NCBI GenBank assembly: GCA_018659585.1
Contig: JABJMC010000041.1
Location: 1 to 44,218 of the forward strand
Reading direction: 5' to 3'
Length of the DNA stretch: 44,218 nt
Source of the DNA: Candidatus Peregrinibacteria bacterium
Lineage (GTDB): Bacteria; Patescibacteriota; Gracilibacteria; UBA1369; UBA12473
The notes under the pieces were generated by a model, which was not told the origin of the DNA, did not search any database, and saw only the letters and a program-made list of their open reading frames with translations. Shown here one piece after another: positions 1-9,649 of this stretch; positions within the stretch are counted from its first letter, which is position 1, and each line of letters starts with the position of its first letter. The translations under genes were made by a program, and so were the position numbers.

Positions 1-129
1 CAAACTCTTCTCTGTTAAATTAAACCATAAAAGTATCTGCTATTTATTAAGATTAAGATTATTTGGTCAAATCCGTGCATACTCATAACAGGTTTACTAA
101 AAAACTGGGGTCTTTTTAGGGTGTAAGGC

Positions 130-158
130 TTGACAAATCCTTAAAAATAAGTCAAAAT
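130..158 (+). promoter_or_regulatory. Promoter of the GIH-repeat protein
   Basis: TTGACA at 130-135 is followed after 17 nt by CAAAAT at 153-158, a weak -10. The ATG of the next gene lies 26 nt downstream. I see nothing else in the 129 bases before it. Confidence 0.6.
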
Positions 159-184
159 AACCTCCTTTCCTTTACCAAAGCCAT

Positions 185-1228
185 ATGTCCTGTGAACCAG
201 CCTCAAAACGCACTCACGACGATAATGTTCGTTTGGCCACAGCTATTCATCACGCACGTCGCTTAGCTCCAACGATAGTAGGCGAACACGCGCAAGTTGC
301 CGACGCTTATCGCCAGGGTGACACGCATGGACAGATTGTAGAAGATTTTGAATTAGATCAATTAGCCTTAACTAGTGGAGTGGCTCGTTTGGCTCTCCAG
401 TATGCTTTGGAGGATTTAATTCCAGATCATGATGAACGTACCAAATTAGGCAAAGCTCATATGAGAGACGCTAGCCTAAGAAACGTTGCAGCTGGGATAG
501 GGATTAATGGTATGAGTGAAGAAGAACGCCAAGCCGCTGGAGCCAAAGGAGGAGCCAAAGTTGTTGAAGAGGGTCTTGGTATTCACAGCTTAAGCCGTGA
601 AGATTTGCAAGAGGTTGGACGAAAATGCGCAAAATTAGGTTTAGGAATTCATGGGATGAATGACGAGGAACTTAGACCAGGAAGATCAAAAGGAGGCCAA
701 ACTACTAGAGATGAGGGGCTAGGAATTCATGGTTTTTCAGATGAGAGACAGAGTCAAGTAGCTCAACAGGGCGGATTAAAAGCCCACGAATTGGGAGTAG
801 GCGCCCATGCTCTGACTACCGAACAATTAAGCGCCGCCGGGAAGAGATCTCATGAAATGGGAGTTGGGGCACACGGATTTACAGTTGAGCAACGAAAAGA
901 AGTTGGAGATGATACTGTTCGTCGCAAAGTTGGTATTCACGCTCAAACAGACGAGGAGCGTAAGGAAGCCGGCCGACTTAGAGCTCTCAGCATCGGCCGA
1001 ATTCCCTGGGAAGGTTATGTCGTAGAGATCAAAACTGGGCTTGATGAAGGTGATTACTGTATGAAATTAGCTGGTGATCCTGAATTTCATTTTCAAGCTG
1101 GTTCAAGTGCCGGTCGTCCAAATTCTTCAAAGATCGCTCGAGCTTTAAACGAAATATTTAATCAAGATAGAAAGCCAGTTGCAGTCCGCAATTACATTTA
1201 TCGTCGTCGCAAAAAAGAAAGAGCTTAA
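185..1228 (+). CDS. HTH-like protein with seven GIH/KGG-like repeats
   Basis: Residues ~18-85 look like a small helix-turn-helix region. From ~105 to ~275 there are seven tandem repeats of 22-27 residues, each opening with [LV]G[IA]H or GIN, then an acidic helix ('SDEER', 'NDEEL', 'TVEQR') and often a KGG/RKG turn. The last ~75 residues (from 'GRIPWEGY') are basic and helix-rich and end in RRRKKERA, suggesting nucleic-acid binding. The repeats recall the KGG stress-repeat motif, and similar HTH-plus-GIH-repeat proteins are common in CPR genomes; their function is unknown to me. It is monocistronic behind its own promoter and convergent with the helicase gene, 8 nt away. DNA binding is inference. 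Confidence 0.75.
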   Translation: MSCEPASKRTHDDNVRLATAIHHARRLAPTIVGEHAQVADAYRQGDTHGQIVEDFELDQLALTSGVARLALQYALEDLIPDHDERTKLGKAHMRDASLRNVAAGIGINGMSEEERQAAGAKGGAKVVEEGLGIHSLSREDLQEVGRKCAKLGLGIHGMNDEELRPGRSKGGQTTRDEGLGIHGFSDERQSQVAQQGGLKAHELGVGAHALTTEQLSAAGKRSHEMGVGAHGFTVEQRKEVGDDTVRRKVGIHAQTDEERKEAGRLRALSIGRIPWEGYVVEIKTGLDEGDYCMKLAGDPEFHFQAGSSAGRPNSSKIARALNEIFNQDRKPVAVRNYIYRRRKKERA

Positions 1229-1236
1229 TTAATTCC

Positions 1237-2487
1237 TTATCCCAACTCCTCCTCCACCTCTTCCGAGGCTTGGCGCAGTTTTTTGTCTAATTTAATAATC
1301 ATCGGATCCACGGAAAGTGACATCTCGTTAATCCCCAAAAGCTCTATCCCTTTTAATGATTTCACCCTAGAAAGCGCCACGTAACCCATTCCCGGAACAA
1401 ACGAACGACTCAAATCAATTTCTGCAGCATCCAAACTCATGCCCTGACTCTTGTGAACCGTGATAGCCCAGGCCAAACGCAATGGGATTTGAGTGATTTT
1501 TGCCTTAATTTCATCGTCCTCTTCAATCGCCCAAGTAACAGGTTTAGCTTTGATTTTTTTGCCATCGTAAGTCTTCACAATTGGAAAGTTCTCAGCATCA
1601 AATCCGGTAACCTTTCCCAGCGTCCCATTTACATAGCCTTTTTCAAAATTATTCTTTACAAACATCACCATTGCCCCTTTTTTTAGAACCAAATTTTCCG
1701 AAGTTAAACAGTGCTTTTTCAGCGCATCTACCAAAACATCCAATCCGCTCGAATTCATTAAATAATATCGCGGATCATCATCAATTTTATCCAATTCCGC
1801 GTAATTAATTGAGTCCACATCAGCGTTATGAGTGTAAAGTTTAGTTGCCCTTTTTTTAACTGATTGTTGCGTTCGTTCTTCAAGTAATTTTAGACTTTCC
1901 TTCGACACCTCATTTGACCTAATTTCATTTAAAATTTTAAGGAATTTTTTGTCGTGCTGACGATAAGGTTCAGTTAAATAACAGATTTTAATATTCATGT
2001 CTTTCCAAACATCCGAATCGTACGCAAACCTGGGGCTAGCTCCATTTTTAACAACTGGCGGTAGCTGAAAAAAGTCACCAGACAGCACAACTTGCAGCCC
2101 CCCAAACGGAAGATCGCATTTTCTAAATTCGCGACAAATAGTGTCCACGGTATCAAGTTGCTCCGCGCTAAGCATGGAGATTTCATCAATAATAAGAACT
2201 TCGGTATCAATTATTCGCTGACGAAGATAATGTCTTTTGCGCAGTTTTTTAATATCATCATGGCTAAGTTGTTCTCTAATTCCCAGCCCAGACCACGAGT
2301 GAATGGTAATTCCATTTAAATGAGTGGCCGCAATTCCCGTGGAGGCCGTTATTCCAACCATCACCATTTCCTCTTTTAAGTGGTCTATAAAACGATTTAA
2401 CAAATGGGTTTTCCCGGTTCCAGCCGATCCTCCCAGGTAAACGTTGTGCCCAGATTGAAGTATGCGAAAAGCAGTGTTTTGTTTCAT
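1237..2487 (-). CDS. Pif1/RecD-like SF1B DNA helicase
   Basis: ATP-dependent 5'-3' DNA helicase of the Pif1 family. Walker A GGSAGTGKTH is at residues ~20-29, Walker B 'LIIDEIS' near 97, motif III 'LSGDFFQLPP' near 135, and the C-terminal motifs 'TVHKSQGMS' and 'GYVALSRVKSL' complete the SF1 core. At 416 aa it is a minimal Pif1 without accessory domains. The start at 2487 puts the P-loop directly after a short helix, as expected. It lies 14 nt downstream of the 124-aa gene on the same strand, so the two are probably co-transcribed. Likely roles are resolving structured DNA or assisting replication and recombination. Family assignment is firm; the specific role is inferred. Confidence 0.93.
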   Translation of the reverse strand: MKQNTAFRILQSGHNVYLGGSAGTGKTHLLNRFIDHLKEEMVMVGITASTGIAATHLNGITIHSWSGLGIREQLSHDDIKKLRKRHYLRQRIIDTEVLIIDEISMLSAEQLDTVDTICREFRKCDLPFGGLQVVLSGDFFQLPPVVKNGASPRFAYDSDVWKDMNIKICYLTEPYRQHDKKFLKILNEIRSNEVSKESLKLLEERTQQSVKKRATKLYTHNADVDSINYAELDKIDDDPRYYLMNSSGLDVLVDALKKHCLTSENLVLKKGAMVMFVKNNFEKGYVNGTLGKVTGFDAENFPIVKTYDGKKIKAKPVTWAIEEDDEIKAKITQIPLRLAWAITVHKSQGMSLDAAEIDLSRSFVPGMGYVALSRVKSLKGIELLGINEMSLSVDPMIIKLDKKLRQASEEVEEELG

Positions 2488-2501
2488 ATTAGATTTAGAT
2501 T

Positions 2502-2876
2502 CTACATAAAATCATCTAGATCCACAATTTCCCACTCCTCCGTATATTGTGGTTTTCGTCTAAGTTTCATTTCTACCTGCGGCATATCTAGTTCAAGAAT
2601 TTTTGCTTGGTGGCCGTGTCCCTCAACTTTGGCATCTTGGACCTCGCGAGTAATTATAAAATCAAAACTTGCCAGATTAAATTCGACAATTCGTTTCTCT
2701 CCAATGTCATAATTGTCTTCACCCATGGCGCTATACATTGGTTCGTATTCATCTCTTTTGATTTCTGCTCCCGCGTCTTTTACTTTTTGTAAAATTTCTT
2801 CAAAGCGATCGTCTGCCGCTGATTGGCGAGTCTCATCAATTTCTTGATAAGCCCTTTTTTCTCTTCCTGATCCCAT
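2502..2876 (-). CDS. Unknown 124-aa protein upstream of the helicase
   Basis: Not recognised. The sequence is strongly charged and probably cytosolic. The N-terminus (residues 1-45) is a predicted helix rich in E, K and R; the middle ('RIVEFNLASFDFIIT') looks like beta strands; the C-terminus is acidic (EEWEIVDLDDFM). There is no signal peptide or membrane segment. It directly precedes the Pif1-like helicase gene with a 14-nt gap, so it may be a partner or simply share the transcript. No clear Shine-Dalgarno sequence precedes the ATG at 2876. Confidence 0.65.
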   Translation of the reverse strand: MGSGREKRAYQEIDETRQSAADDRFEEILQKVKDAGAEIKRDEYEPMYSAMGEDNYDIGEKRIVEFNLASFDFIITREVQDAKVEGHGHQAKILELDMPQVEMKLRRKPQYTEEWEIVDLDDFM

Positions 2877-2948
2877 AATTAAAGAGGTTAAATTCTTATT
2901 TGAATTAAATCATAGGAAGGGGGAGCCGCACAAGTTAAAGCTTAGGAC

Positions 2949-2976
2949 TTGACTTATATGGAAAAAGCGTTAAAAT
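2949..2976 (+). promoter_or_regulatory. Promoter of the radical SAM gene
   Basis: TTGACT at 2949-2954, 16-nt spacer, TAAAAT at 2971-2976. The ATG at 3002 follows 25 nt later. Confidence 0.65.
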
Positions 2977-3001
2977 CAATTCTTGTGAATTTAAACCAGA
3001 T

Positions 3002-4567
3002 ATGGATTCAAAAAAATCAATTGTACTGGCCAACCCTCCACTTCCCTACAGAGACGGACGCTCGATGGTTCCTTTAGGTTTAGCCTCTTTACATGGGTCA
3101 TTAGTGCAGGCTGGTTATGAAAATGCACACATGATTGATGCGGAAAGGGACGGACTCGATACCATGGAAGCTATGGTTCGAAGAATTAGAGAATTAGTTG
3201 GCGACAAATTAGATTTTATTGGAGTGGGGGTTTTACCAGCCGCATTAGTAGCGGCTAAGGATATGATTGCTACGGTTCGAGATGAATTTGATGACCCCGA
3301 AGTGTGTGTTGGTGGTTATTTGCCAACTTCATTTGGAGCACAAACTTTAGATCATCTTAATGGGGAAAGTCGCCCGGATTACGTGGTTGGCGGAAGAGGA
3401 GAAACTGCTTTGTTGGATATTCTAGAGCACGGGAAAGCACGCCCCATTCCCAACGTTATTACCACTCACGCTAGTGGTGAAATTTTAGATGGTGGACGAG
3501 AACCAGTGGATATTTCGAATTTAGCTTGGGCCACGCGGGAGAATTTAGAAAATGGCGGACATGTAATGATTAACAGATTACTTGGGTGTCCGGGAAGGTG
3601 TACTTTTTGTACGGTTCATAAGTACGCCCGTGATTCTAAGGGAAGAAAAATCAATCAGAGACCACCGGCAGATTTCGTAGGAGAAATCAGTCATTTGTAC
3701 CATGAATATGGGACAACGGGTTTTGATATTGTTGATGATGATGCCTTTGGCGACAACCCTGAGGAGTGGCACGACATAATGGATGAAATGGATCAGCAGG
3801 GATTAAAAGGAAAAATTAATTTTTGGTTACTAACTAGATTAGAAGCCGTTGTTAATAATCCAGAGCTTATTAAAAGGATGGCCGAGTATGGGATGACTTC
3901 CACGTATTGTGGTTTGGAATCTTTAAACGAAAGGCAACTTAAATTGTATGCCAAAATGAGTAGCCGATTATCCACGGTTGATTACCCAACGTTCTTACAA
4001 CAAGCCGCCTCTTCCTTACAAATTTTGAAGGAAAATGGTGTAATCCCTAAATATGGATTTATTCCTTTTGACGCCGAAGTTACTCCAGATGAAGTAAGAG
4101 AAAACATCGCCCTCGCTCGAGAATTAGGACTACTTTATTACGTTTCAGAATTAACTAAGCGGTTATCAATTTATAGGGGAAGTGCCATCCAACGACAATA
4201 TCGTCGCAAGGGTTATTTGACCGAACCAGTCGGAGACAATGACGAAGCCTGGTTAGTGCAAAGATATAGTTATAGATTTCAACATCCAGCTATCGAAAGG
4301 CTTAGATCTTTTTTAAATATTTGGGCTCGAGGAACTTATCGTGCCAGACTATTTACCAAAGGTGTAAACCGCAAACGGTTTAACAATCCAGATGCACCAG
4401 AAAGCAAGGCTGCTTGGGATCTTTACAAAGCCCTCCGTGATATAGAAGCCTCGATGGTTGAGGAAATATTAACCTTAGCTGAAAATGGAGCCTCAAATGA
4501 GGCTATTATGGACAGATTAGGCCATTGGATGGGTCAATATAACGAAATGCCGGGGAGGTTTTATTAA
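3002..4567 (+). CDS. B12-binding domain radical SAM protein
   Basis: The N-terminal ~150 residues form a cobalamin-binding-like Rossmann domain ('[12 protein letters not shown]', 'PLGLASLHG', 'GGYLPTSFG'). The radical SAM core follows, with the 4Fe-4S cluster motif CPGRCTFC at residues 196-203 (C196, C200, C203). A GLES-type motif ('[11 protein letters not shown]', near 300) fits the SAM-binding barrel. The C-terminal ~130 residues are helical and unassigned. The family modifies RNA, lipids or peptides by radical chemistry; the substrate here cannot be told. A classical DxH cobalamin motif is not obvious, so cobalamin may not bind. The stop overlaps the copA stop by 4 nt in convergent orientation. 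Confidence 0.85.
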   Translation: MDSKKSIVLANPPLPYRDGRSMVPLGLASLHGSLVQAGYENAHMIDAERDGLDTMEAMVRRIRELVGDKLDFIGVGVLPAALVAAKDMIATVRDEFDDPEVCVGGYLPTSFGAQTLDHLNGESRPDYVVGGRGETALLDILEHGKARPIPNVITTHASGEILDGGREPVDISNLAWATRENLENGGHVMINRLLGCPGRCTFCTVHKYARDSKGRKINQRPPADFVGEISHLYHEYGTTGFDIVDDDAFGDNPEEWHDIMDEMDQQGLKGKINFWLLTRLEAVVNNPELIKRMAEYGMTSTYCGLESLNERQLKLYAKMSSRLSTVDYPTFLQQAASSLQILKENGVIPKYGFIPFDAEVTPDEVRENIALARELGLLYYVSELTKRLSIYRGSAIQRQYRRKGYLTEPVGDNDEAWLVQRYSYRFQHPAIERLRSFLNIWARGTYRARLFTKGVNRKRFNNPDAPESKAAWDLYKALRDIEASMVEEILTLAENGASNEAIMDRLGHWMGQYNEMPGRFY

Positions 4568-6693
4568 AATCTCTTCAATCGCAGCGCATTCAAAACTACC
4601 GACACCGATGAAAACGCCATAGCTCCAGCCGAGATGGCTGGATTTAACATGCCTAGCGCGGCTAGTGGAATTCCCACGGAATTATAAATAAACGCCCAGA
4701 ACAAGTTTTGTTTAATGTTGCGAAGTGTTGCACGTGATAATTGAATCGCGGTGGCTGCTTTTTGTAAATCACCCTTTACCAAAACCAAGTCTCCGGTTTC
4801 GATTGCTACGTCTGTGCCAGTTCCCATGGCAATTCCTACATCTGCTTTGGCCAGGGCAGGGGAGTCGTTAATACCATCGCCTGCCATAGCCACAAAATAG
4901 CCTTCTTTTTGCAGGGTCTCAATAATTTCTCGTTTACGGTCTGGCGTGACCTCGCTGTGGACCTCATCGATGCCAACTTCGGCTGCGATTTTCTGTGCCA
5001 CTTTGTCGTTGTCGCCGGTGAGCATTACGGTTCGAATCCCGTGTTTTTTAAGTTGAGCGATCGCTTTGCGAGAGCTTTCTTTTACGCCATCTTGAACACC
5101 AAACAACGCCAAAATTTGTTTGCCATCCGTTAGACACAAAACAGTGTAGCCCTGATTTTCCATGGCTTCTATTTGCGACTTGGAGTTTTTCAAAACTTTC
5201 AATTCCTCCATGTAACGGCTATTACCAAAATAATAAGTTTTGCCTCCGACTTTTCCACTAATTCCAAGTCCCGGCAGAGCCTTAAATCCATCCACTTTAA
5301 CAGATTTAGCTTTGGATTTTTGGGCAAACTGAACCACACTTTTTGCCAGTGGATGCTCAGATTGTTCTTCTAGCGAAAGTGCGATTTTAAGAGCCTCTTT
5401 TTTGTCGCTATTTAGCACCGAGAATTCTTGAACTTCGGGATGCCCTTTGGTGATCGTCCCAGTTTTATCAAAAGCAATCGCTGTAATTTTATGTGCTTTT
5501 TCTAGACTCTCTGGTTTTTTAATCAAAATTCCAAGTTCAGCTCCTTTCCCAGAACCAACCACAATCGAAATTGGGGTCGCTAAGCCCAAGGCACACGGAC
5601 AAGCAATAATCAAAACCGCTACGGTCGGAATCAGCGCATTTGCCGCACCTCCCAAATAAGTCCAAATCCCAAAAGTTAAAGCCGCAATCACAATCACTCC
5701 CCACACAAAATACCCAGCCACCACATCTACTAGTTTTTGAATCGGGGCTTTACTCATTTGCGCTTCCTTAACCATCTTAATTATTTGCGACAAAACTGTA
5801 TCTGATCCAACTTTTGTGGCTCTCATTGTAAAAGCAGTGTTGCCATTTATCGTAGCTCCAATCACTCTGTCGCCAACCTGTTTATCCACTGGAATGCTCT
5901 CGCCAGTAACCATGGATTCATCAATCGCGGCGTATCCCTCAGTTATAACGCCATCGGTTGGGATTTTTTCACCAGGCTTAACGCGCAATAAATCATTTAA
6001 CCCCACTTGATCCGCTGGAATATCCTCGGTTTTGCCATTCTTAATAATCCGATGTGCAATTTTTGCAGAAAGTTCTAGCAGTTTTCGAATCGCGCTACTG
6101 GCACGCCCTTTGGCCCGACTTTCCAAATAACGTCCTAACAAAATAAAAGTCGTAATAATAGCCACATCCATAAAATATTCCTCGTGCTTATCAGTAAAAA
6201 ACGCCAAATAGCTGGAGTACAAGAAAGCGGCCCCCACACCAAGTGCCACTAACGAATCCATTGCGGGCCGCCCCTTTACCAAATCCGGGATCCCGCGCAA
6301 GAAGAAGTTCCTACCACTATAAATCAAAATAACCAACGATAAAATCATCATCACTTCCATGCCATATTCAATTTTCCACACAAACCCAAGTGACAAAATA
6401 ATCACACTCAAAATCGCGGCTACCAAAAGCTCCCGCAGTTGATGATTAGTTTTATGTTCATGCTTATGCTGTTCCACGCCATCATCCACTTCAGCGATAT
6501 ACCCAGCCTTTTTTATAGATTCAATTATATCCTTGGCCTCTAATTTATCAGGATCAAAAGTCACGCTTCCTTTCTTAAGAGGTAAATTAACAACCGCCTC
6601 AGTAACTCCATCCAAATCTTTTAAATCATTTTCAATATGCAGCACGCACGAGGCGCAAGTCATCCCCGTAATTTTAAGTTTAATAGTTTCCAT
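4564..6693 (-). CDS. copA: Copper-translocating P1B-type ATPase CopA
   Basis: Exports Cu(I) from the cytosol with ATP. A heavy-metal-associated domain (residues 1-70) carries GMTCASC at 10-16. Then come membrane helices, the actuator TGES at 263-266, the CPC transport motif at 365-367, the phosphorylated Asp of DKTGT at 409, the HP motif of the nucleotide domain at 447-448, and [16 protein letters not shown] near the end. At 709 aa it is a typical one-HMA CopA. A short His stretch (HKHEH, ~76-80) follows the HMA domain and may bind metal. It is the last gene of the csoR operon, 3 nt after the preceding gene, so copper derepression by CsoR is expected. Confidence 0.97.
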   Translation of the reverse strand: METIKLKITGMTCASCVLHIENDLKDLDGVTEAVVNLPLKKGSVTFDPDKLEAKDIIESIKKAGYIAEVDDGVEQHKHEHKTNHQLRELLVAAILSVIILSLGFVWKIEYGMEVMMILSLVILIYSGRNFFLRGIPDLVKGRPAMDSLVALGVGAAFLYSSYLAFFTDKHEEYFMDVAIITTFILLGRYLESRAKGRASSAIRKLLELSAKIAHRIIKNGKTEDIPADQVGLNDLLRVKPGEKIPTDGVITEGYAAIDESMVTGESIPVDKQVGDRVIGATINGNTAFTMRATKVGSDTVLSQIIKMVKEAQMSKAPIQKLVDVVAGYFVWGVIVIAALTFGIWTYLGGAANALIPTVAVLIIACPCALGLATPISIVVGSGKGAELGILIKKPESLEKAHKITAIAFDKTGTITKGHPEVQEFSVLNSDKKEALKIALSLEEQSEHPLAKSVVQFAQKSKAKSVKVDGFKALPGLGISGKVGGKTYYFGNSRYMEELKVLKNSKSQIEAMENQGYTVLCLTDGKQILALFGVQDGVKESSRKAIAQLKKHGIRTVMLTGDNDKVAQKIAAEVGIDEVHSEVTPDRKREIIETLQKEGYFVAMAGDGINDSPALAKADVGIAMGTGTDVAIETGDLVLVKGDLQKAATAIQLSRATLRNIKQNLFWAFIYNSVGIPLAALGMLNPAISAGAMAFSSVSVVLNALRLKRF

Positions 6694-6696
6694 AAT

Positions 6697-8022
6697 TTAG
6701 TTAGTTACATTAAATTGCCCACCAATCATTCCCATCCAACATGAGAAGGGGATTATACCTTCCTTTTCCGGCGTAAACTCCACCACATTCAAGCCTTGAT
6801 TGATTTTTTGGCGAATATTTAAGGACGGAATTACAATTTCATTGCTGCATCCCGATACATTAATTCCATTAATTTCCCAGCGAACTGGAATGCCTTTTTT
6901 AACTTCAAATTGTGAGGGCTGAAAACTCCAATCCACATCCATTTGAACCACTTGCACCCCGTCTAAAATCTCAGCCGCTGCTGAGTCACCAGCTCGATTC
7001 CAAAAGTCTAACGTATGCTCCGATCCCGCCAAAATCAATCCTGAATTAAACGAATAAACAGAAAAGAAAATAATCAAAACACCGATCACTTGGTAAAAGA
7101 AATTCATCTTTTGTTTATGAGCATATGTAGATCCAATCCCAATCGATAAAAGTACGGGCAGCGTCCCAATCGCGAAAGCTCCCATAATCAACGCCCCATC
7201 CAAAAAACTCTGCGAAGACACGGCCGCCAGTTGCATAGTTTGCGTAAATCCACAGGGCAAGAAAAACGTCAGCGCCCCAATTAAAAGCGGGGCTGCGTGG
7301 TGATCGTTCCCTTCTAAGTCATGGATTCTTCGCGATAAAAACTTAGGCAAATGAAAACCCAATTTCGTAATATTCGGCACAATATTTAAAATTTGGAGAC
7401 CAATATAAAACATCACCACCGCAATCAAAATTGTTAGATATCCAGTAAACGTAAGTGAATAATTTATTTTACTGCCAATCGCTCCTAAAAGTCCTCCCAG
7501 TACAGCAAAACCACCAATCCTTCCGACATGAAAGTAGAGGTGAGGAATGGCCCGGGCCAGCAAATGATGCTTGCGCCCTTCATGAACATGCGCCGTCGCC
7601 CCAAAGCTCATCACAATCCCTCCTGTTAAGGCCAGGCAGGTCGAGAGCGAAGCCACCACCCCCATAAGTAGCGCAATAAATAAGTTAATTTGGCTGCCAA
7701 AGTTCGGCAAAAAGCGCGTGATTTCAATTTGACCCAAAATAATAAATATTAATCCGAGTCCCGCCACGATCCAAGCAATGTCGCTATAATTTGGTTTCGC
7801 TGTTTTCTGGTGTGGTCGTTCTTCAGTCAGGCTGTAGCCGCACTCGTGCACAACTTTTTCTAGCTGTTCTTGAGGGATATTGCCTTTGGAATAGATCTCA
7901 GCGTCACCGGTTTTGTGATTAACTTTACACTTGCGTAGGGTAGGAATTTTTTTGAGCTCTTTCTCGAGCAAAATTTCACAACTCACACAGTGCATACCTT
8001 TTATGTGGAATGTTTTTTTCAT
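6697..8022 (-). CDS. HMA - DsbD/SafE-like membrane - cupredoxin fusion
   Basis: Three parts are visible. Residues 1-66 form an HMA copper-binding domain with CVSC at 12-15. Residues ~85-325 form a polytopic membrane domain of the DsbD_2/urease-accessory-like type, with glycine-rich helices ('GGIVMSFGATAHVHEGRKHH') and a 'LPCGFTQTMQLAA' helix that keeps the typical Pro-Cys. Residues ~350-441 form an exported cupredoxin-like domain ('FQPSQFEVKKGIPVRW', 'GCSNEIVIPSL', 'FSCWMGMIGGQF') whose Cys and Met residues could bind copper. It sits between csoR and copA with 3-nt gaps, so it likely hands copper across the membrane or to a secreted binding site. Exact chemistry is inference. Confidence 0.88.
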   Translation of the reverse strand: MKKTFHIKGMHCVSCEILLEKELKKIPTLRKCKVNHKTGDAEIYSKGNIPQEQLEKVVHECGYSLTEERPHQKTAKPNYSDIAWIVAGLGLIFIILGQIEITRFLPNFGSQINLFIALLMGVVASLSTCLALTGGIVMSFGATAHVHEGRKHHLLARAIPHLYFHVGRIGGFAVLGGLLGAIGSKINYSLTFTGYLTILIAVVMFYIGLQILNIVPNITKLGFHLPKFLSRRIHDLEGNDHHAAPLLIGALTFFLPCGFTQTMQLAAVSSQSFLDGALIMGAFAIGTLPVLLSIGIGSTYAHKQKMNFFYQVIGVLIIFFSVYSFNSGLILAGSEHTLDFWNRAGDSAAAEILDGVQVVQMDVDWSFQPSQFEVKKGIPVRWEINGINVSGCSNEIVIPSLNIRQKINQGLNVVEFTPEKEGIIPFSCWMGMIGGQFNVTN

Positions 8023-8025
8023 AGT

Positions 8026-8301
8026 TTATTTAGTTTGGGCGATTTTGAGAATGTGCATTAATTCATGCATTTTTTCTTCGATATCCTTTTTGCGACCTTT
8101 CTCGCAAGCGTCTTTAATACAGTGATTAACATGACCTTCGAGCAGGCCAGTATTCGCCGAACGAAGAAGACCAATCACTGCCAAGTTTTGTTGAATTACA
8201 TCAACGCAATATTTACCATCCTCGATCATTTTTATAACTTTTTCGAGTGATGTTTTCGCTTTTTTCATAGCGATGAGTGTTTTTTGATTATTGTGAGCCA
8301 T
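8026..8301 (-). CDS. csoR: CsoR-family copper-sensing repressor
   Basis: All-helical DUF156/CsoR repressor of 91 aa. The Cu(I) ligands are spaced as in CsoR: C32 ('KYCVDV'), H57 ('EGHVNH') and C61 ('HCIKDAC'), that is C-x24-H-x3-C. This separates it from the nickel (RcnR) and formaldehyde (FrmR) members. It is first in the operon with the HMA fusion and copA, and a palindromic operator lies just upstream. Copper binding should release the DNA and induce the operon. Family and metal are well supported by motif and context. Confidence 0.95.
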   Translation of the reverse strand: MAHNNQKTLIAMKKAKTSLEKVIKMIEDGKYCVDVIQQNLAVIGLLRSANTGLLEGHVNHCIKDACEKGRKKDIEEKMHELMHILKIAQTK

Positions 8302-8337
8302 GATTTGAATAAGTTAAATTTAGTAAATTAAATGACC

Positions 8338-8373
8338 TACACCTATGGTATAGGTATTCGACAAGAAAGTCAA
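8338..8373 (-). promoter_or_regulatory. csoR operon promoter with CsoR-type operator
   Basis: On the minus strand, TTGACT (plus 8368-8373), a 17-nt spacer and a -10 around TACCAT. The -10 lies inside a near-perfect inverted repeat, ACCTAT-GGT-ATAGGT (8341-8355), flanked by TAC/ATT. This matches the usual arrangement of CsoR operators covering the -10, so autoregulation by CsoR is the simplest reading. Confidence 0.8.
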
Positions 8374-8418
8374 TAAAAAAAGCCGTACAAATAAAAGCCC
8401 GACACTCAACTCTAAACT

Positions 8419-9153
8419 CTACCTATCCAACAACACCCCTGCATCCTTAAAGAATCGAACAGTTTTTTCTCTCGCTCCAGTAACTTTTTCTGCTAAGGCA
8501 TAGTGGTAGAAAATTCCCCGGTTAGTATTATCAAAAACTCCAAATATTAAAGTCTTTATAATTTCCAGTTCATCAGTTATGCGGGAATGTGGATCTAGTT
8601 TATCTAAAACTAACCGCCGAAAGTCTCCCACAAATTCATCAGCAATCTCATCAAATAATTCATCCATTTCTTGCCAAAGAGGATCCTCAGCAGCGTTCGG
8701 ACCAAGCGCATTTTCTTTATAGTGCAAGCCCTCATATGGCGCCACCGCCGAAGTTTGATGCCTAACTACAAATTCATTAAATTCCTCAACCAAATCCTCA
8801 ACATAATTCTCTAAAATATGACGAACAAGCTGTTTAAACGTATCCCGCGCATTTTGAACAATATTTTGAGAAATTTCTTTAGTAATTGTCGCAATTTCAT
8901 CTGGGTTATCGTATAGGTTAAGAAAATCATCGTCAGCAAAATGAGTATCTTTCACTCGTTGTAAACGCTCTTTTTCCTCTGGGCTAGCATTCGAAACATT
9001 AAGCATTACGCTTTTTTCACTGAGTTCCCTAACCCAAGTCGCGACTTGGGCGTCATCAAGGTCTTTTCCTTCTTTTTTAAGGTAAGAAATGTCGGTCGCA
9101 AATTTCGGAATTTGCTTTATATAAGGTTGGTCTAGAACAGGTTTTGCGTTCAT
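8419..9153 (-). CDS. Unknown helical 244-aa cytosolic protein
   Basis: Not recognised. There is no signal peptide or membrane helix. It is rich in acidic residues and predicted helices; a central stretch (residues ~100-130) looks like an amphipathic helix, 'RHILENYVEDLVEEFNEFV'. Gly is scarce and no catalytic motif is evident. The promoter -10 ends only 7 nt before the ATG, so the mRNA is probably leaderless. It stands alone, downstream of the copper operon promoter and in the same orientation. Confidence 0.65.
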   Translation of the reverse strand: MNAKPVLDQPYIKQIPKFATDISYLKKEGKDLDDAQVATWVRELSEKSVMLNVSNASPEEKERLQRVKDTHFADDDFLNLYDNPDEIATITKEISQNIVQNARDTFKQLVRHILENYVEDLVEEFNEFVVRHQTSAVAPYEGLHYKENALGPNAAEDPLWQEMDELFDEIADEFVGDFRRLVLDKLDPHSRITDELEIIKTLIFGVFDNTNRGIFYHYALAEKVTGAREKTVRFFKDAGVLLDR

Positions 9154-9160
9154 GGTTGCA

Positions 9161-9188
9161 ATTTTAACATAAATCCCAAAAACGTCAA
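9161..9188 (-). promoter_or_regulatory. Promoter of a leaderless gene
   Basis: Minus strand TTGACG (plus 9183-9188), 16-nt spacer, TAAAAT (plus 9161-9166). The start codon at 9153 is 7 nt past the -10, so transcription should begin at or next to the ATG. Confidence 0.65.
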
Positions 9189-9212
9189 GAGCAGAGTGTC
9201 GCAGTCAAAGAC

Positions 9213-9590
9213 TTACACAACAAACCCAAAGTATCCAAGTAGAAGGGAAACTGCGATTACAACCACTCCGATCCATTTACTATCTTTGGAAAACCGAGAA
9301 CTCATGGCTAGAAAGGGCTTAGGAATTGCCAAGAAAATAGTTCCTTTAATCAAAAGCGCCCAACCAATAATAGTAACCAATATGGTCCAGTCTTGAACCC
9401 AAAGATTATGATATTGAACCAAAAGGGCCCCAACAATAATCATAAAAAACCCAGAAACAAAAGTAAGTCCTGGTGAGTCTTGAAAGTTCTTGAGCATTTT
9501 TTTTGTGTCCACCTGGCCACTTAAAAAGCTAAGTCCAATGGCCATATAAATAAGCGCCATTGTTTTTGCTACAAATATCGAAAGGTCCAT
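9213..9590 (-). CDS. Small four-helix membrane protein
   Basis: 125 aa with four hydrophobic segments at roughly residues 8-24, 43-60, 69-87 and 106-124. The connecting loops carry 'DTKKMLKNFQDSP' and 'PKPFLAMSSRFSKDSKW'. Short integral membrane proteins of this layout are frequent in CPR genomes and have no assigned role. It is divergent from the flavoprotein gene starting at 9650. Function unknown. Confidence 0.7.
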   Translation of the reverse strand: MDLSIFVAKTMALIYMAIGLSFLSGQVDTKKMLKNFQDSPGLTFVSGFFMIIVGALLVQYHNLWVQDWTILVTIIGWALLIKGTIFLAIPKPFLAMSSRFSKDSKWIGVVVIAVSLLLGYFGFVV

Positions 9591-9649
9591 GTTTAGAGAG
9601 GTTATTTAAATGCTTATCAAAGTATATCATATTAAGGTAAGCTCTTTTT

